Source: Purpureocillium takamizusanense
Taxonomy: Eukaryota; Ascomycota; Sordariomycetes; Hypocreales; Ophiocordycipitaceae
Reading direction: 5' to 3'
NCBI RefSeq assembly: GCF_022605165.1
Contig: NC_063070.1
Location: 2,604,001 to 2,668,000, forward strand
DNA length: 64,000 nucleotides
Part shown: one piece after another, positions 24,908 to 35,238 of the stretch
Layout of the letters: each line of letters begins with the position of its first letter
Position numbering within the stretch: position 1 is the first letter of the stretch
Notes under the pieces: generated by a model
Database searches by the model: none
Seen by the model: the letters and a program-made list of their open reading frames with translations, nothing else
Told to the model about the DNA's origin: nothing
Made by a program: the position numbers and the translations under genes

Positions 24908-27900
24908 TCACAGCGGCACATCATCGTCGTCCGAGTCCCAAATCTCACGCGCAGAGGTGGCGGCGCCGGCGCCTGATTTCGCAAACGCGGGGGGCAGCGG
25001 CGGCGGGGGGAGCCCGTCGCGGAGGAGGCTGTCTGGCAGCATCTGGCTCTTGGTGAGGAGCTGGGAGGAGGCGGGCAGGGAGGAGGAGGAGGAGGGGAGT
25101 GGCAAGTCTCCCGGCTGGAGGAGGGGAGAGGTAGGGGAGCAGGGGGGCATGGAGACGAGGGAGGCGCCGTGGTCGAGGAAGTGGAGGCTGTTGTTGCTGG
25201 AGGACGGTTGCTGAGGGGGCGGCTGGTGGTGGTGGTGAGGCGAGCGCGCGGTGGTGGTGTTTGGCGTGGTGCGTAGGCGACGATGGCGCGCTGGAGGAGC
25301 GTTGTGGTGGAGGTGGGGTCGGGGGTGGGATTGTTCGGGCGAAGATGGCTGGGATGCGGTCGTTGCTTGAGAGGGCCGGATGGTTGTAGTGGTAGTGGAC
25401 GTGGTAGTGGTGGTCGTCGCGGAAGTGTACCTGGCTTGGCGCGGAGTTCTGAGACGTCGGGCGGAAGAGGATGAGGCCGCAAAGGCGGGCGGCGGCGGCG
25501 GCGGCGGAGGAGGCTTGATGGATGAGGAAGGGGGCTCGCCAAGGCGGGGAGTCGTGCCCTCGCCAACCCGGGGTGAGGTGCCGTTTTGATCCTCTTGGCC
25601 ATCGTCGAGGGGCGTCGACGGGATGAACTGCGTGGAGTAGGCGATGTCGCTGTGAATCTGGGCAGTGACCTGCTGCGAGACGGTGAGGCTGCCAGAAGGC
25701 GTCTGCCCCCTGCCGGAGGGTAGCGGTTGTTCGGGAGGCTCGGCATGGGTGGTGCCCGCCTCCGCGACCGCCTCCTCGTCCGAGTCTGAAGCTCGCTCCT
25801 CCTCGGCGTCGTCGCCAAAAAGGGCGTGCCTCAGGTTCCAAAGGAGTTGGCCGATCATCGCTGGTGGCAGGTAGACGTATTTTCCGATAGCCTCGCTTTT
25901 GTCCAACCAGCCTTCCTCACGCATGTCGGGTTCCGCAACGGGGTTGTTGAGCTGGTACACCTGCCGGACGTAGTACCGCCATGAGCCCCTTGAGCCAGTC
26001 ACAGGGATAGGCAGCGGTTCCCCGTCGGGGGGATAGGGTTCGACGCAAGCCATGTACCGCAGCATCGAGCGCTCAAGGAGCCAGAAGCGGACTACTTGCG
26101 TGGGGATCTTGAACGGCATGACGACGTGGACGACGTGGCCGCTCACCAGCGGCTCGAGCTGCACGGTGGACAAGGGGAGGAGGATGTCGGAGCGCGGCGT
26201 AGGAGGGGCCAGGGACTGGAGGATAGTGACGTGGACGCGCTGGGACTCGAACGGCTGGCTTTGGCGGGGCTGCGAGGGTGACACCGGGTGATAAAGGGGC
26301 TTGCGAATGGGCTTGGTGCTTGGCTTGGCGGCTGACGGCTCCTGTCGCGAACGGGACTCCTGATGTTCGGAGGGTGGCGGCCGTGGAAGGGTCGCTGGGG
26401 GGCAACTGACGGCCTGGGGGGCGGCGCTCGACGACTGCTCGGAGATGGAGGAGAGAGATGACGACGATCGGGCAGGGACAGAAACCGGCCTCCCGAGAGA
26501 CTGTTGCAATGCTTCGCTTGATGCCAGTTCACTCATGACAAGTTGCGTCTCAGCACCCACTACGAAATGGTGCTCGTCGCGATCCCGTGCCTCTTCGAGC
26601 TCACCGCCTCCTCGCATGCTTTCTTCTGCGTCGAAGCCCTCATCTTCCTCATCCGAATCGGGAATTTCGGACAATCCGCCCACGGCTTTCTTGGGTGACT
26701 TATCGGTGTTGACTTTGTCGGGAGACGTGCTCACGCGTCCAGCCGCGGAGCTGGCTCCTAGCTTAGCACTGGGGTCCCGTCCTGGCCGCCGAGGGGCCTC
26801 CATCGGCGTGGCCGCAGCAGAGGCATCTGCCTTCTGACTGGCCTTGTGCTGGCTTCGAGTCGGCGACGCCCAGCTGCCCGTCGTGGCGAATGAATCCTGT
26901 ATGACCATGGCCGGCTTACGCCGCGTGGGTGTGGCGTCGAGGTGCTTCGGCACGCCTGTCAGCTGCAGCGGCGGCGGCGCGGTGGGCGAGGCACGGTCCT
27001 TGAGTGGAGAGGTTTGCGCATCCGGGGCCCCGTAGCGGTCGATGAGCGTCGTACAGGGAGAGTCCAGGACCTTGCTGGAGTCATTTTCGCCAAGGCAGGG
27101 GGTAGTGCCGGCGTCGGTGGTGCGCTTCACGGGTGTCTGCGGTATCACAGACTCCTCTCTAGACGGACACGCCGGCCCCTGACTGGACTTGCTGGTTCTC
27201 GGCTTCTGAGGCGATGGGGGCGCGGATCTGCGCTGTCGAGTCCTGGATCGTCGCACACTGGGACTTCCCGGTTCGCCGAGCCACTCCATGAAGCCGTCAT
27301 CGTTTCCCTTGTCGCCTTCGTCTTCGCTCGGAACGAGGCCAAGGTCGTCGCCCTCGTCGTCTGAGTCGGCAATGAAGGACCGTTGGCCGAGAAATTGCGT
27401 CAAGGTCTGTGTATGATACTTTGATGACGATGAAGGTGCATCCCCCACGGTCCTCCGACGCGAAGTCCTGCTGTCCTTGACGCTCTTTGGCCTACTTGCC
27501 GTGTTCTCGGGGATATCATCGCCTAGCGTTCGCCTGCGCTTCGATTTCATGTCCGTCGCGCCGGTGGATGGCCTCTTTCTCCTTCTCCTCCTCGACACGG
27601 GTACGGGCTCGTCGTCATCGTCGCCGTCGCCGTCGCCCCCGCCGTCCCCTTGCACGCGTACCGTCGCCCTGGCCTTGGCCTTCCCCTTGGCTCGACTTTT
27701 TGGATTTCTATTCTCCTTGTCGTCACCGCCGCTGTCCTGCTTCTCGGGAACGTGCGGCCGTGTTGTTTCGTCCTCGCTGTCCGTCAAGGTAATGACATCG
27801 TCGCCGCCATCATCGTCGCCGTCGAAGCTCGAGACAAAGTCAATCTGCGTGAGCGTCTGCTGTCGTAGGGAGGGCGTGTGTAACGAGGTCCGTCGGCCGT

Positions 27901-28012
27901 ACGTGCGGATCTTCTTGCGCCGCGACGGGAACTGCACTTGCTGCAGCGCGGGCGACGAGTTGTACACACGGTTCGGGGGAGGCACGCCGCGGGAACGCGT
28001 CTCGGGGGCCAT
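24908..28012 (-). CDS. Large disordered, probably nuclear protein with one conserved domain
   Basis: A single exon of 1034 aa starts at ATG 28012. I do not recognise a named family. The N-terminal 250 residues are basic and acidic patches with several nuclear-localisation-like runs (SRRRRRKRPS, KSKRRRTLGDD). The motif QQTLTQIDF occurs near residue 54 and a related QTLTQFL near residue 205. A folded-looking region lies around residues 610-770. It includes HVVMPFKIPTQVVRFWLLER, YMACVEPYPPDGEP, WRYYVRQVYQLNNP and YVYLPPAMIGQLLWNLRHAL. The rest is Ser/Pro/Thr-rich, with homopolymeric Pro, Thr and His runs, and ends in SQMLPDSLL...WDSDDDDVPL. A chromatin or DNA-repair role is possible but unproven. 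The low-complexity part (24908-25560) is microsatellite-like DNA and may vary in length. Confidence 0.75.
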   Translation of the reverse strand: MAPETRSRGVPPPNRVYNSSPALQQVQFPSRRKKIRTYGRRTSLHTPSLRQQTLTQIDFVSSFDGDDDGGDDVITLTDSEDETTRPHVPEKQDSGGDDKENRNPKSRAKGKAKARATVRVQGDGGGDGDGDDDDEPVPVSRRRRRKRPSTGATDMKSKRRRTLGDDIPENTASRPKSVKDSRTSRRRTVGDAPSSSSKYHTQTLTQFLGQRSFIADSDDEGDDLGLVPSEDEGDKGNDDGFMEWLGEPGSPSVRRSRTRQRRSAPPSPQKPRTSKSSQGPACPSREESVIPQTPVKRTTDAGTTPCLGENDSSKVLDSPCTTLIDRYGAPDAQTSPLKDRASPTAPPPLQLTGVPKHLDATPTRRKPAMVIQDSFATTGSWASPTRSQHKASQKADASAAATPMEAPRRPGRDPSAKLGASSAAGRVSTSPDKVNTDKSPKKAVGGLSEIPDSDEEDEGFDAEESMRGGGELEEARDRDEHHFVVGAETQLVMSELASSEALQQSLGRPVSVPARSSSSLSSISEQSSSAAPQAVSCPPATLPRPPPSEHQESRSRQEPSAAKPSTKPIRKPLYHPVSPSQPRQSQPFESQRVHVTILQSLAPPTPRSDILLPLSTVQLEPLVSGHVVHVVMPFKIPTQVVRFWLLERSMLRYMACVEPYPPDGEPLPIPVTGSRGSWRYYVRQVYQLNNPVAEPDMREEGWLDKSEAIGKYVYLPPAMIGQLLWNLRHALFGDDAEEERASDSDEEAVAEAGTTHAEPPEQPLPSGRGQTPSGSLTVSQQVTAQIHSDIAYSTQFIPSTPLDDGQEDQNGTSPRVGEGTTPRLGEPPSSSIKPPPPPPPPPAFAASSSSARRLRTPRQARYTSATTTTTTSTTTTTIRPSQATTASQPSSPEQSHPRPHLHHNAPPARHRRLRTTPNTTTARSPHHHHQPPPQQPSSSNNSLHFLDHGASLVSMPPCSPTSPLLQPGDLPLPSSSSSLPASSQLLTKSQMLPDSLLRDGLPPPPLPPAFAKSGAGAATSAREIWDSDDDDVPL

Positions 28013-28788
28013 GGCGGCCCCGCGTGTATGTGCCCGGTATGTGCTCGGGGGCTGCAGTTATTACCGTTGGGTTTCGTCGTTGTCGTCGCCGTTTGAGGCT
28101 GGAGAGGGTAACTGTTTGAGTATAGGTATGGGATGGGGTCGTGGACGATGGCGTGTGCGCGTGGCCGTCGTTCAGCGGCCGGCTTACACGAAGAGGTGGA
28201 AAGGGCTGGACAGGATGACAGTGGGAGTTTGGTGGAGGTTGCTGGAGCATGGAGTGGCGTTGAGGGTCGCGACGCGTTAAGTGGGACGCGTGCAGCAGCT
28301 GGGTAGGTAGGTACCTTACCTAACTAAAGTACCTATACCTAGAGGTACTGTACGTACTGCCAATTTAGCGCCTGAGTTACTACTAATGCTTTATATAAAG
28401 AAGTCTCAAGCATATGGGACCGTGATGGGCGCAACCAATTCTTGCGCTCACCTTCACATCGTAGCAATAGTTTGAGCGTGCAGACACTGTCACGGGCCGT
28501 CTGAACAGAGGCATGAGATACATTTGTCCCTTCACTGCTGCCAGCCCGAAGCACTGCCAGTTTTGCCTCCTCTTGTTCAAACGCGCTCCATCTCATCTTC
28601 ATGATATTGTACAACGGCTTGCTCGTCGTCGCTGTCCGCGATCGCTCTTCTCCGTCATACACAGTCAAGCAGCGGACCAAACCCTTCCACTCCCTCGTCC
28701 ATATACGTCCCGCATGAATGTTAAAAAAAGGCAACAGAACCTCCTGCAATGCTCACGTGTCCATCGCCACCGTCATGGCCTCGTCACC
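28013..28788. other. Intergenic, upstream of the disordered protein and downstream of SEC3
   Basis: These 776 bp hold no supported gene. Positions 28301-28358 carry a dense group of TAGGTA/GTACCTA-type repeats in both orientations. The same kind of element occurs at 8712-8740 and 52719-52735. Confidence 0.4.
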
Positions 28789-31700
28789 TCAGCGAAAGGC
28801 GGCCTTGACATCGGCTCGGGGCCACTCAAACGCCACCTCACCCCCGTACACATCCGTCGTCACGCGTCCTATCCGGCTCTCCACCCCATTGTAAAAGGTC
28901 TCGCATTCCCTCGTCACGTTCTGCACGAGGCCGCGGCTCAGAGCGGGGTCGTCGGCGTCACCGAAATGCTTCTCGACCCGCTTGCGCAGTGCCTCGATGC
29001 CCTTGCGTACCTCCTTGGAGTCGTAGTAGCTGAGGATCTTGTTGAAGATGAGCTTGCTGTTGGAGGGCTGCCCGGCGATGGCCGCAGGCGACTTGCCCGT
29101 CTGAATTTGCGCTTCGATGTTTTCCAGGTGATCCAGCAGCTTGCCCAGCGGACGGCGCATGATAGCGTTCAGGTAGAGGCCCATGTGCTCATGGTATTCC
29201 CGACTTGCCTGCTCCTTCCAGTCCTCAAGTACTTCGAGACCACGGGTGTCCGTCTCCTCGATGAAATGATTCATGTTTTCGATCAACAAGATGTGGAAGT
29301 TGAGCGCTTCCTTGTCCTCGGGATCCGCGGCACCGCTCGCGACGCCCGCGGCAGGGTGCTCTCGGGCGATGACCATGAGCGAGTCGAACATGGACTTGAG
29401 TATGCGGTCGTATTCGCGGTCGATGGTGCGGCGAAGTGCCAGGTTCGTGTCGATGCCGACAAGCATATTCTCGACTGCGGCCATGAACGCCGGGAAGACG
29501 CGGATAAAGGATATTACACCCTTGCGCTTGTTAATCTTGACCTTTGTCTCTTCGATGGCGCGGATCTGCTCATCGACGAATTTATGGAATCGGCCCTCCA
29601 ACAGGCTGTGCAACCTCTGAAGAAGGGCGTTGAGGTAGTCTTGGTTGGACTGGGCCATTTCCGACATCTTCTTCTCGAGCACGGCGAGAACACCGATACC
29701 TTGTCTGAGGACTGGTCAGCATATAGAACGATCAAGGTACCAAAGGGGTTAACTGACAATGGATCTTGCCCAATGACCCACTCCATCAAGCGTTGCAGTT
29801 CGGACTCGAGGAAGGCAAAGATGACCTCCATGGACCTAGTCACACGGCGAGCAAGCTCCCTGTCGGGCTCCATGAGGCGATGGCGCTTCAGGTCCCCACC
29901 GCGGCGGTTGCGAGGAGGGCTAGCCGCAACAGCATCCGGGAAATCAACCTGCTCCAACGTCGAGGCGTGGAAGAAGTCGGTGACAAAGTTTTGCTCTATC
30001 TCCACGAGCGGCAGGAGATCGTCCAGCACCCCGGCAAAGACCTCGTACGGGAAGCTCCTCGAGTCCGATCCGCCCTTTTCTGCCGCTTGCGCTCGATTGC
30101 CTCCGTCAGCCAGGGGCGATCTGAGAGCTCTTGCCAATGTCTGGCTGCGCTTGACCGTCAGCTTCCGCGCGGCCGTCGCGACGCCTTCTTGCTGCTTCTC
30201 CACTTGTGATGAGAAGAGCAGCTCGGCGTCCTCGCCCGTCATCTTGCGAGCATTCTTGCGCCAGATAGCCACGACGTTTTGAAACTGCGACTTGTACACA
30301 GGATGGCTCTTGTCCTGATAAATTTGCACCAGTCTGTTCCAGTTGTCCAAGTCTGCATCCCTGGCGTACAGCATCAAGGGGCTGTATTTCCAGAGCAGGT
30401 CGCGGCCTGCGTCGTAGTTGGACGGATCGACCTTCTTCGCCAGCGCGCCTTCGAGCGACCGCTTCGTCTCGGTGTACGCCTCGTCAAATTGACGAGCCAT
30501 GACTTCGAGGAGTCGTCGCATGAAGAAGGCATTCTCCTGAAGATACATATCCTTCTTTTCTTGCACAATGCGCATTTGCCCATAGTCGCTGTTGAGACCA
30601 AGGGCTCGGTCAGAGTCCAATGCGGTGCCAGCCGGTGGCGTCGCATCGTTGGTGCCAATGGACGGATCCATCTTGCTCATAGCCTTGAAGAGCGTCACAA
30701 GGGCAGTTTCGACCTCTTCCAAGCCCCGCACATCCTCGAGCGGCGCCAGTCGAAGTGCCTCGAGGTCTGACGAGGTGATGGCGCAGGTTTCGAGGAGGGA
30801 TTCGAGCTCTTTCTTCAGCAGCTTCTGGTTTGCAGTCTGCACCTGAAGACCCTGACCCTGAGCTTCAATGTAGGCAATGTCGTCGGATAGAGTCTGCTCG
30901 CCATGTTAGCAATCAGTTTGCCAGAATGTGCCAGGGAACGTACCGAGAGTTCGACAGAGTAGAGGGTGAGCAAATTATCCATCTCCTCGCACTCTGCAAT
31001 GCCAACGTCGATGCCTCGCTTGATGGCGCCGACTCGTTCGTCCTCCTCCTGGAATCGGGCGAGCCAGCCGCCAGCCTGGGCCTTGTTCAGCTCCCTTTCG
31101 AGATCGGCCTTCATCTCCTCCATGCTCTGCGCCCGCATGCGATCCCCCGGGACCCAGCCGAAATAGTCGAGCCACTTGCCAAACTCCTCACTCCGGCCAT
31201 CCAAGAACGTCGGGTCTATACCAAGCGATTGCATGTATTTGGCATCATTTCCCGCAACGACTGACCGCCCAGAAGGCTCTGCCTTTCGAGGCTCTTCCTT
31301 TTTGGCTGGCGTGGCGGCCGTCTCCGTGCTCGCCTTCTTCGTGAGCTGATTCGACGCTGACGGCGTGATCTTTACTTCAGGGATAGGCGAGTCACCCTCA
31401 GCTGGTTTGGAGGCTTCTGGCGCCTCTGACTTTTGGTCCTTTGACACGGGGCGAGGTGGGGCTGGTACGACTCCTGTGATGCCATCTGGCCCCTCCATGG
31501 CCGTCTTGCTCTGCGCCTGGCGAAGGCGATCTCCAGCGCCGCCGGGACGCGGGCGGAACGCGTTCGCCGCGTTGGCAGCCTTCCAGAGAGCTCCGGCGAT
31601 GTCACCCTTGGAACGCTTGGCCTTGATCATGGGCCCCAGTCCGGGTCTCGCCTCCTCTTCCGGAATATCTGGCACAGGCGGGACATCTGTGGCGGTAGGA

Positions 31701-33143
31701 GTTGAAGCCGTCGGAGTCGTGGGTTGCGAGATGGTGGCAATAGATGCAGCTGCAGTTCCTCCTACAGACAGTCCGGGCATGGGCGATTCTGACTTCATGG
31801 TGGTGTCGAGCGGCGCCATGGCCGGTGGCGGAATGTCTCGTTCCTTGAAGGCGCTAGGCAACGTGGGAGGTCCACGCTCCTGGCCAGGAGCCGAGCCCTT
31901 TCTCGGCGACATCCGATCTGTGCTTCTTGGTGGCGGCGCGACGGGATCTCGCTTGTTAGCAGGACTCATGAGCGGTGGGGGTACCAGATCCCGGTCTTGA
32001 GGGCGAGAAGGGTCCATGGGTGGCCTTCTTCTCTCGGGCGGTGGCTTCTCGTCCGTCTGCGGCTGAGGAGGCGTGCGAGTGCCCGCTGGCGGCTCAGACG
32101 GCTCTCTGGACTCTCCAAACCGCGCAAAGGCTCCAGGCCCGGCCATCCCGTTGCGGGAGCGAGGAGGTATGCTGGAGGTATCATCACTCCGGTTGGCAAA
32201 AGAGTCCTGACTCCTGTTGTTCTGGGCGGTCCATCGAGGCGCGGGCGGTCTCTCGCCCGAGCGTGTCGAGTCGAAGCTAGCGGCTGGGGAGTTCGAGCCG
32301 TTCAAAGGAGGCCGCACGATCGGGGGCTTTTGGAAACGCGGCTGCTCTGGAGTGCTCAATGCCGAGGGCACAGGCGGTACTGGCGCGGTGGGAGGAGCGG
32401 TCGGCTGGCCAAGGGGCTGTTCCAGCGGCGGAGGCCGCGGCGCCGCGGCGGCTGGCCGTCTTCCAGCACCGAGAACCTGATCGAGCTCGCGTTGGTCGAA
32501 GCCGCTCAGCTCAGGGATCTTGCCGCCCGTGTACTTGCCGTAGATCTTGATCAGGCTCGCGATGAAGAACTTCTTCTCCTTGTCGGTCTGGGCCTGCCAA
32601 TAGTATGGCTTGCCGAGGGTGACGAGGAAGCCGGTGTCGCCGCCCCATTGGCGGTTGTTAGGGGTCACCTGGGGGCCGGTATAGGACTCAATCTGGGAGA
32701 GGTCGTCAAGATTCCACGACTTGCCGATGGAAAAAGTGCCGGTGGGGTTCTCCTTGGATTTGTGCATGCGGACTCGGCCCGACTTTCGAACGGCGACGAT
32801 GATGACTCGGGGCTTCTCAGAGTCGGGGGTCCGAGCTTGCGGAGGCGGCGGTGTTGTGGGATGGGAGGAGTATTCGGTGATTCGGATATGCGTGATGTAG
32901 GTCTCGAGCACTGCATTGTGTCAGCCGGTCACGTCGCCTTGGCTCCCACCTCACTGTCGGGGTACCCGTCCGGGTCGTTGAGCGGCGCCGGCATCACATC
33001 CGGAGTGGGGGTCTGAATTCTGGATACGTACGTGACCCATCGGAATCTTTCTTGTTGAAGCAGCTGTCGATGATGCGGCGCTTCTCGTCTTCGAACCGCT
33101 CCGCCCGCGTGGCGGCCGCGCCAGGCCCGTTTGCGCGGTCCAT
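28789..33143 (-). CDS. SEC3: Exocyst complex component SEC3
   Basis: SEC3 is the exocyst subunit that marks sites of polarised exocytosis by binding PI(4,5)P2 and Rho GTPases. Exons are 33143-33032, 32910-30944, 30893-29758 and 29704-28789, giving 1376 aa. The short first exon (MDRANGPGAAATRAERFEDE...) joins in phase 1 to the N-terminal PH-like domain (ETYITHIRITEY, TFSIGKSWNLDDLSQIE, FFIASLIKIYGKYTGGKIPE). A long Pro/Ser/Arg-rich disordered linker of about 450 residues follows. The helical Sec3 core begins near residue 600 (YFGWVPGDRMRAQSMEEMKA) and runs to the C-terminus (YGGEVAFEWPRADVKAAFR). Intron 32911-33031 is 121 nt; the others are 50 and 53 nt. Large plus-strand frames over this gene are antisense shadows. 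Confidence 0.95.
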
Positions 33144-34044
33144 GAGTGCGCGGCTTGGGAGGCGGGATCATGAAGGGGCGTCCAACGCAAGACGGCGGTC
33201 GGGCATGTTTTTGTTGCGGAGGAGCGGCGGCTCGTGGCAAGGCGTGTACGTGCGTGCGTCTCGCGCAAGCTACGTGTGCGCCGTCGTGGCTCGGAGGGGG
33301 GGGTGGTGAGAGAGAAGTTGTCGTGGCTAGGAGACAGGTATGTATGGGAGTATGGATGGGGAGTCGCCAATCAGCCCAAGGAGGCGGGACAAGGAGGTTG
33401 CAATGCAATTGCGAGCAGCAGAGCACGGCCAGAGGAGCTTGGGTGGGTTTCCCGGCTCCAGCGCGGCAGCCACTGAGCGACGGCCACTGACGGGGCTGCA
33501 GGTTGTGCCGCAGCGATTTGATCGTCACAAGGTGGTGCTAAGGGGTGACTTGGAATGGATCACTCGACGGAAGGGTGGCAGCTGACAGGCTTTTGTGTGC
33601 AGCTTCCAAAGACGGTTCAAATGAGGGAAATGAATATTCTACTCGAAGCTTTGGCTATTGTTGATTCATAATGATCAGGTTCGTACCTAATGACACAGGA
33701 TGCCATGTATGGTCGCTGTAGCGGTCTATCGCAGCTGTGGAGCTTGGAGCCCCCCAGGTGCCGTGCTTGGTGCGACAGAACTTCCTCTCACTGAGAGGCG
33801 CGGCAGCAGTTCCATGGAACCTTTTACAGTATACAGTACCAAGCACACAGTGACTAGGGTCGCCGGCGACGGCACCAAGAATGGATGTCGGCCTGCGCTC
33901 GACGTGAAACTTTAAATTGGCATTGCACGCTTTCTTTCCTTTGCTCCGGCGCGTATCAAGCACCATTTCAGGTCCCTGTCCGGCCGTCGGCCCAGCCCCG
34001 CGGCATCGAAGCGAGCTGCCCATGCCCAGTATATAGTAATCTAC
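33144..34044. other. SEC3 promoter region and 3' region of the S58 peptidase gene
   Basis: These 900 bp have no supported gene. Open frames on both strands are short and differ in each frame. The SEC3 promoter should lie at about 33144-33600. Confidence 0.35.
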
Positions 34045-35238
34045 CTAGAGCCGCTTCTCGACGATCTCCTTAACTTTGGCCAGGTCCAGCGCCTCGACGT
34101 GCCTGCCCTTGAAGCCCGTCATGCTCTCCGCCATGGCTAGGGAGTTATAGATGGCCTCCTCCGTCGCGTCGGCCGCCGCCTCGAACAGGCCGTTGATGGT
34201 ATCGTTGTCTGTCATCTGCACAGCCCTTGCGAGAGGCTGGTACGGGTTGAGCCCTGGCCCGTTGGACATGGACAGCTCCTGCGAGGGCACCTTGTTGCCC
34301 GTGGAGAAGGCCAAGAAGATGTCGCCGGACGTGTTGCTGCCGTAACCGCCGACCTTGCCCAGACCGACCGTCGCTCGCGTCGCCAGGCGCTGCAGCTGGA
34401 TGGGGATGAGAGGCGCGTCCGTCGCGACGACGATGATGATGCTGCCGTCCTTGCGCGGCTCCTTGCTGCTGCTGCTGCTGCCGCTGCCGCCAGCGGGTTG
34501 TTCCGCGGCCGACGGGGCAATGCCCTCGTCCTGGAGGATCTTGCCGATGGGGACACCCCCGATGCGAAGCGTGTCTTGGGAGCCGTAATTCGCCTGGACC
34601 AGGACGCCCACCGTGTAGTCGACCACCTTGCCGTCCACGTCAAAGCCCTTGACGATGCGGCTACTGGACCCAGTGCCGCCCTTCCAGCGGTGGCAGATCA
34701 TGCCGGTGCCGCCTCCCGTGTTGCCCTCGGGCACGCGGTCAGCGGTGGCGCTCTTGATGCCTTGCATGACATGCTCCGGGGTAACGGCAAAGGCCGCGGG
34801 ATCGCTCAGGTAGCCGTCGAAAGTCTCGGCGACCAGTGGGAACATGAAGAGGTCCATGTCGCCTTGCTCGTTGCGATGGTAGCGATAGCAGTACTCGGTC
34901 ACGCCGCGATAGCCCTCGCCGACGGACGAGGTCGCGGTGATGATGATGGGCGACGCGAGCAGGCCCGTCTCGTTGAGCCAGTGCGAGCCCGTCATCTCGC
35001 CGCAGCCATTGAAGCGGAAGACGCCGGCGAAGCTCGAGTACTCGTGCCAGTTCCTGCGCGGCAGTATGGTGGTGACGCCCGTGTGGACGTTTGCATCCGG
35101 CTCGATGGACTGCGTGTGCACCAGCACGCCGGGCACGTCGGTGATGGAGTTGAGCCGGCCGGGCGACCACTTGCCGAGATACAGCTTCGGGATGACATGG
35201 CGGATGCGAGCGCGGCCGGCCTTGGCGGGCTGCGACAT
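34045..35238 (-). CDS. P1/S58 family (DmpA-type) aminopeptidase
   Basis: This is a self-processing N-terminal-nucleophile hydrolase of the DmpA / beta-aminopeptidase (peptidase S58) family. It probably releases N-terminal residues or D- or beta-amino acids. It is a single exon of 397 aa from ATG 35238. An in-frame extension upstream begins only with GTG and is rejected. Family features are the N-terminal [16 protein letters not shown] and [11 protein letters not shown], the [19 protein letters not shown] loop, [30 protein letters not shown], and the nucleophile region [19 protein letters not shown]. Ser304 is the expected autocleavage nucleophile, here preceded by Asn-Thr. A Ser-rich insert ([16 protein letters not shown]) separates the halves. 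No signal peptide is seen, so the protein is probably cytosolic. Confidence 0.92.
   Translation of the reverse strand: MSQPAKAGRARIRHVIPKLYLGKWSPGRLNSITDVPGVLVHTQSIEPDANVHTGVTTILPRRNWHEYSSFAGVFRFNGCGEMTGSHWLNETGLLASPIIITATSSVGEGYRGVTEYCYRYHRNEQGDMDLFMFPLVAETFDGYLSDPAAFAVTPEHVMQGIKSATADRVPEGNTGGGTGMICHRWKGGTGSSSRIVKGFDVDGKVVDYTVGVLVQANYGSQDTLRIGGVPIGKILQDEGIAPSAAEQPAGGSGSSSSSKEPRKDGSIIIVVATDAPLIPIQLQRLATRATVGLGKVGGYGSNTSGDIFLAFSTGNKVPSQELSMSNGPGLNPYQPLARAVQMTDNDTINGLFEAAADATEEAIYNSLAMAESMTGFKGRHVEALDLAKVKEIVEKRL

Noticed and set aside
24736..25841. Additional minus-strand frames (360 and 298 codons) at the end of the disordered nuclear protein
   Set aside because: They are alternative-frame readings of the same microsatellite-like Pro/Ser/His DNA; only the frame ending WDSDDDDVPL continues the conserved gene.
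31997..33016. Plus-strand frame of about 340 codons over SEC3
   Set aside because: It is antisense to the confirmed SEC3 N-terminal exons; its Arg/Gly/Ala-rich product is the usual shadow in GC-rich coding DNA.
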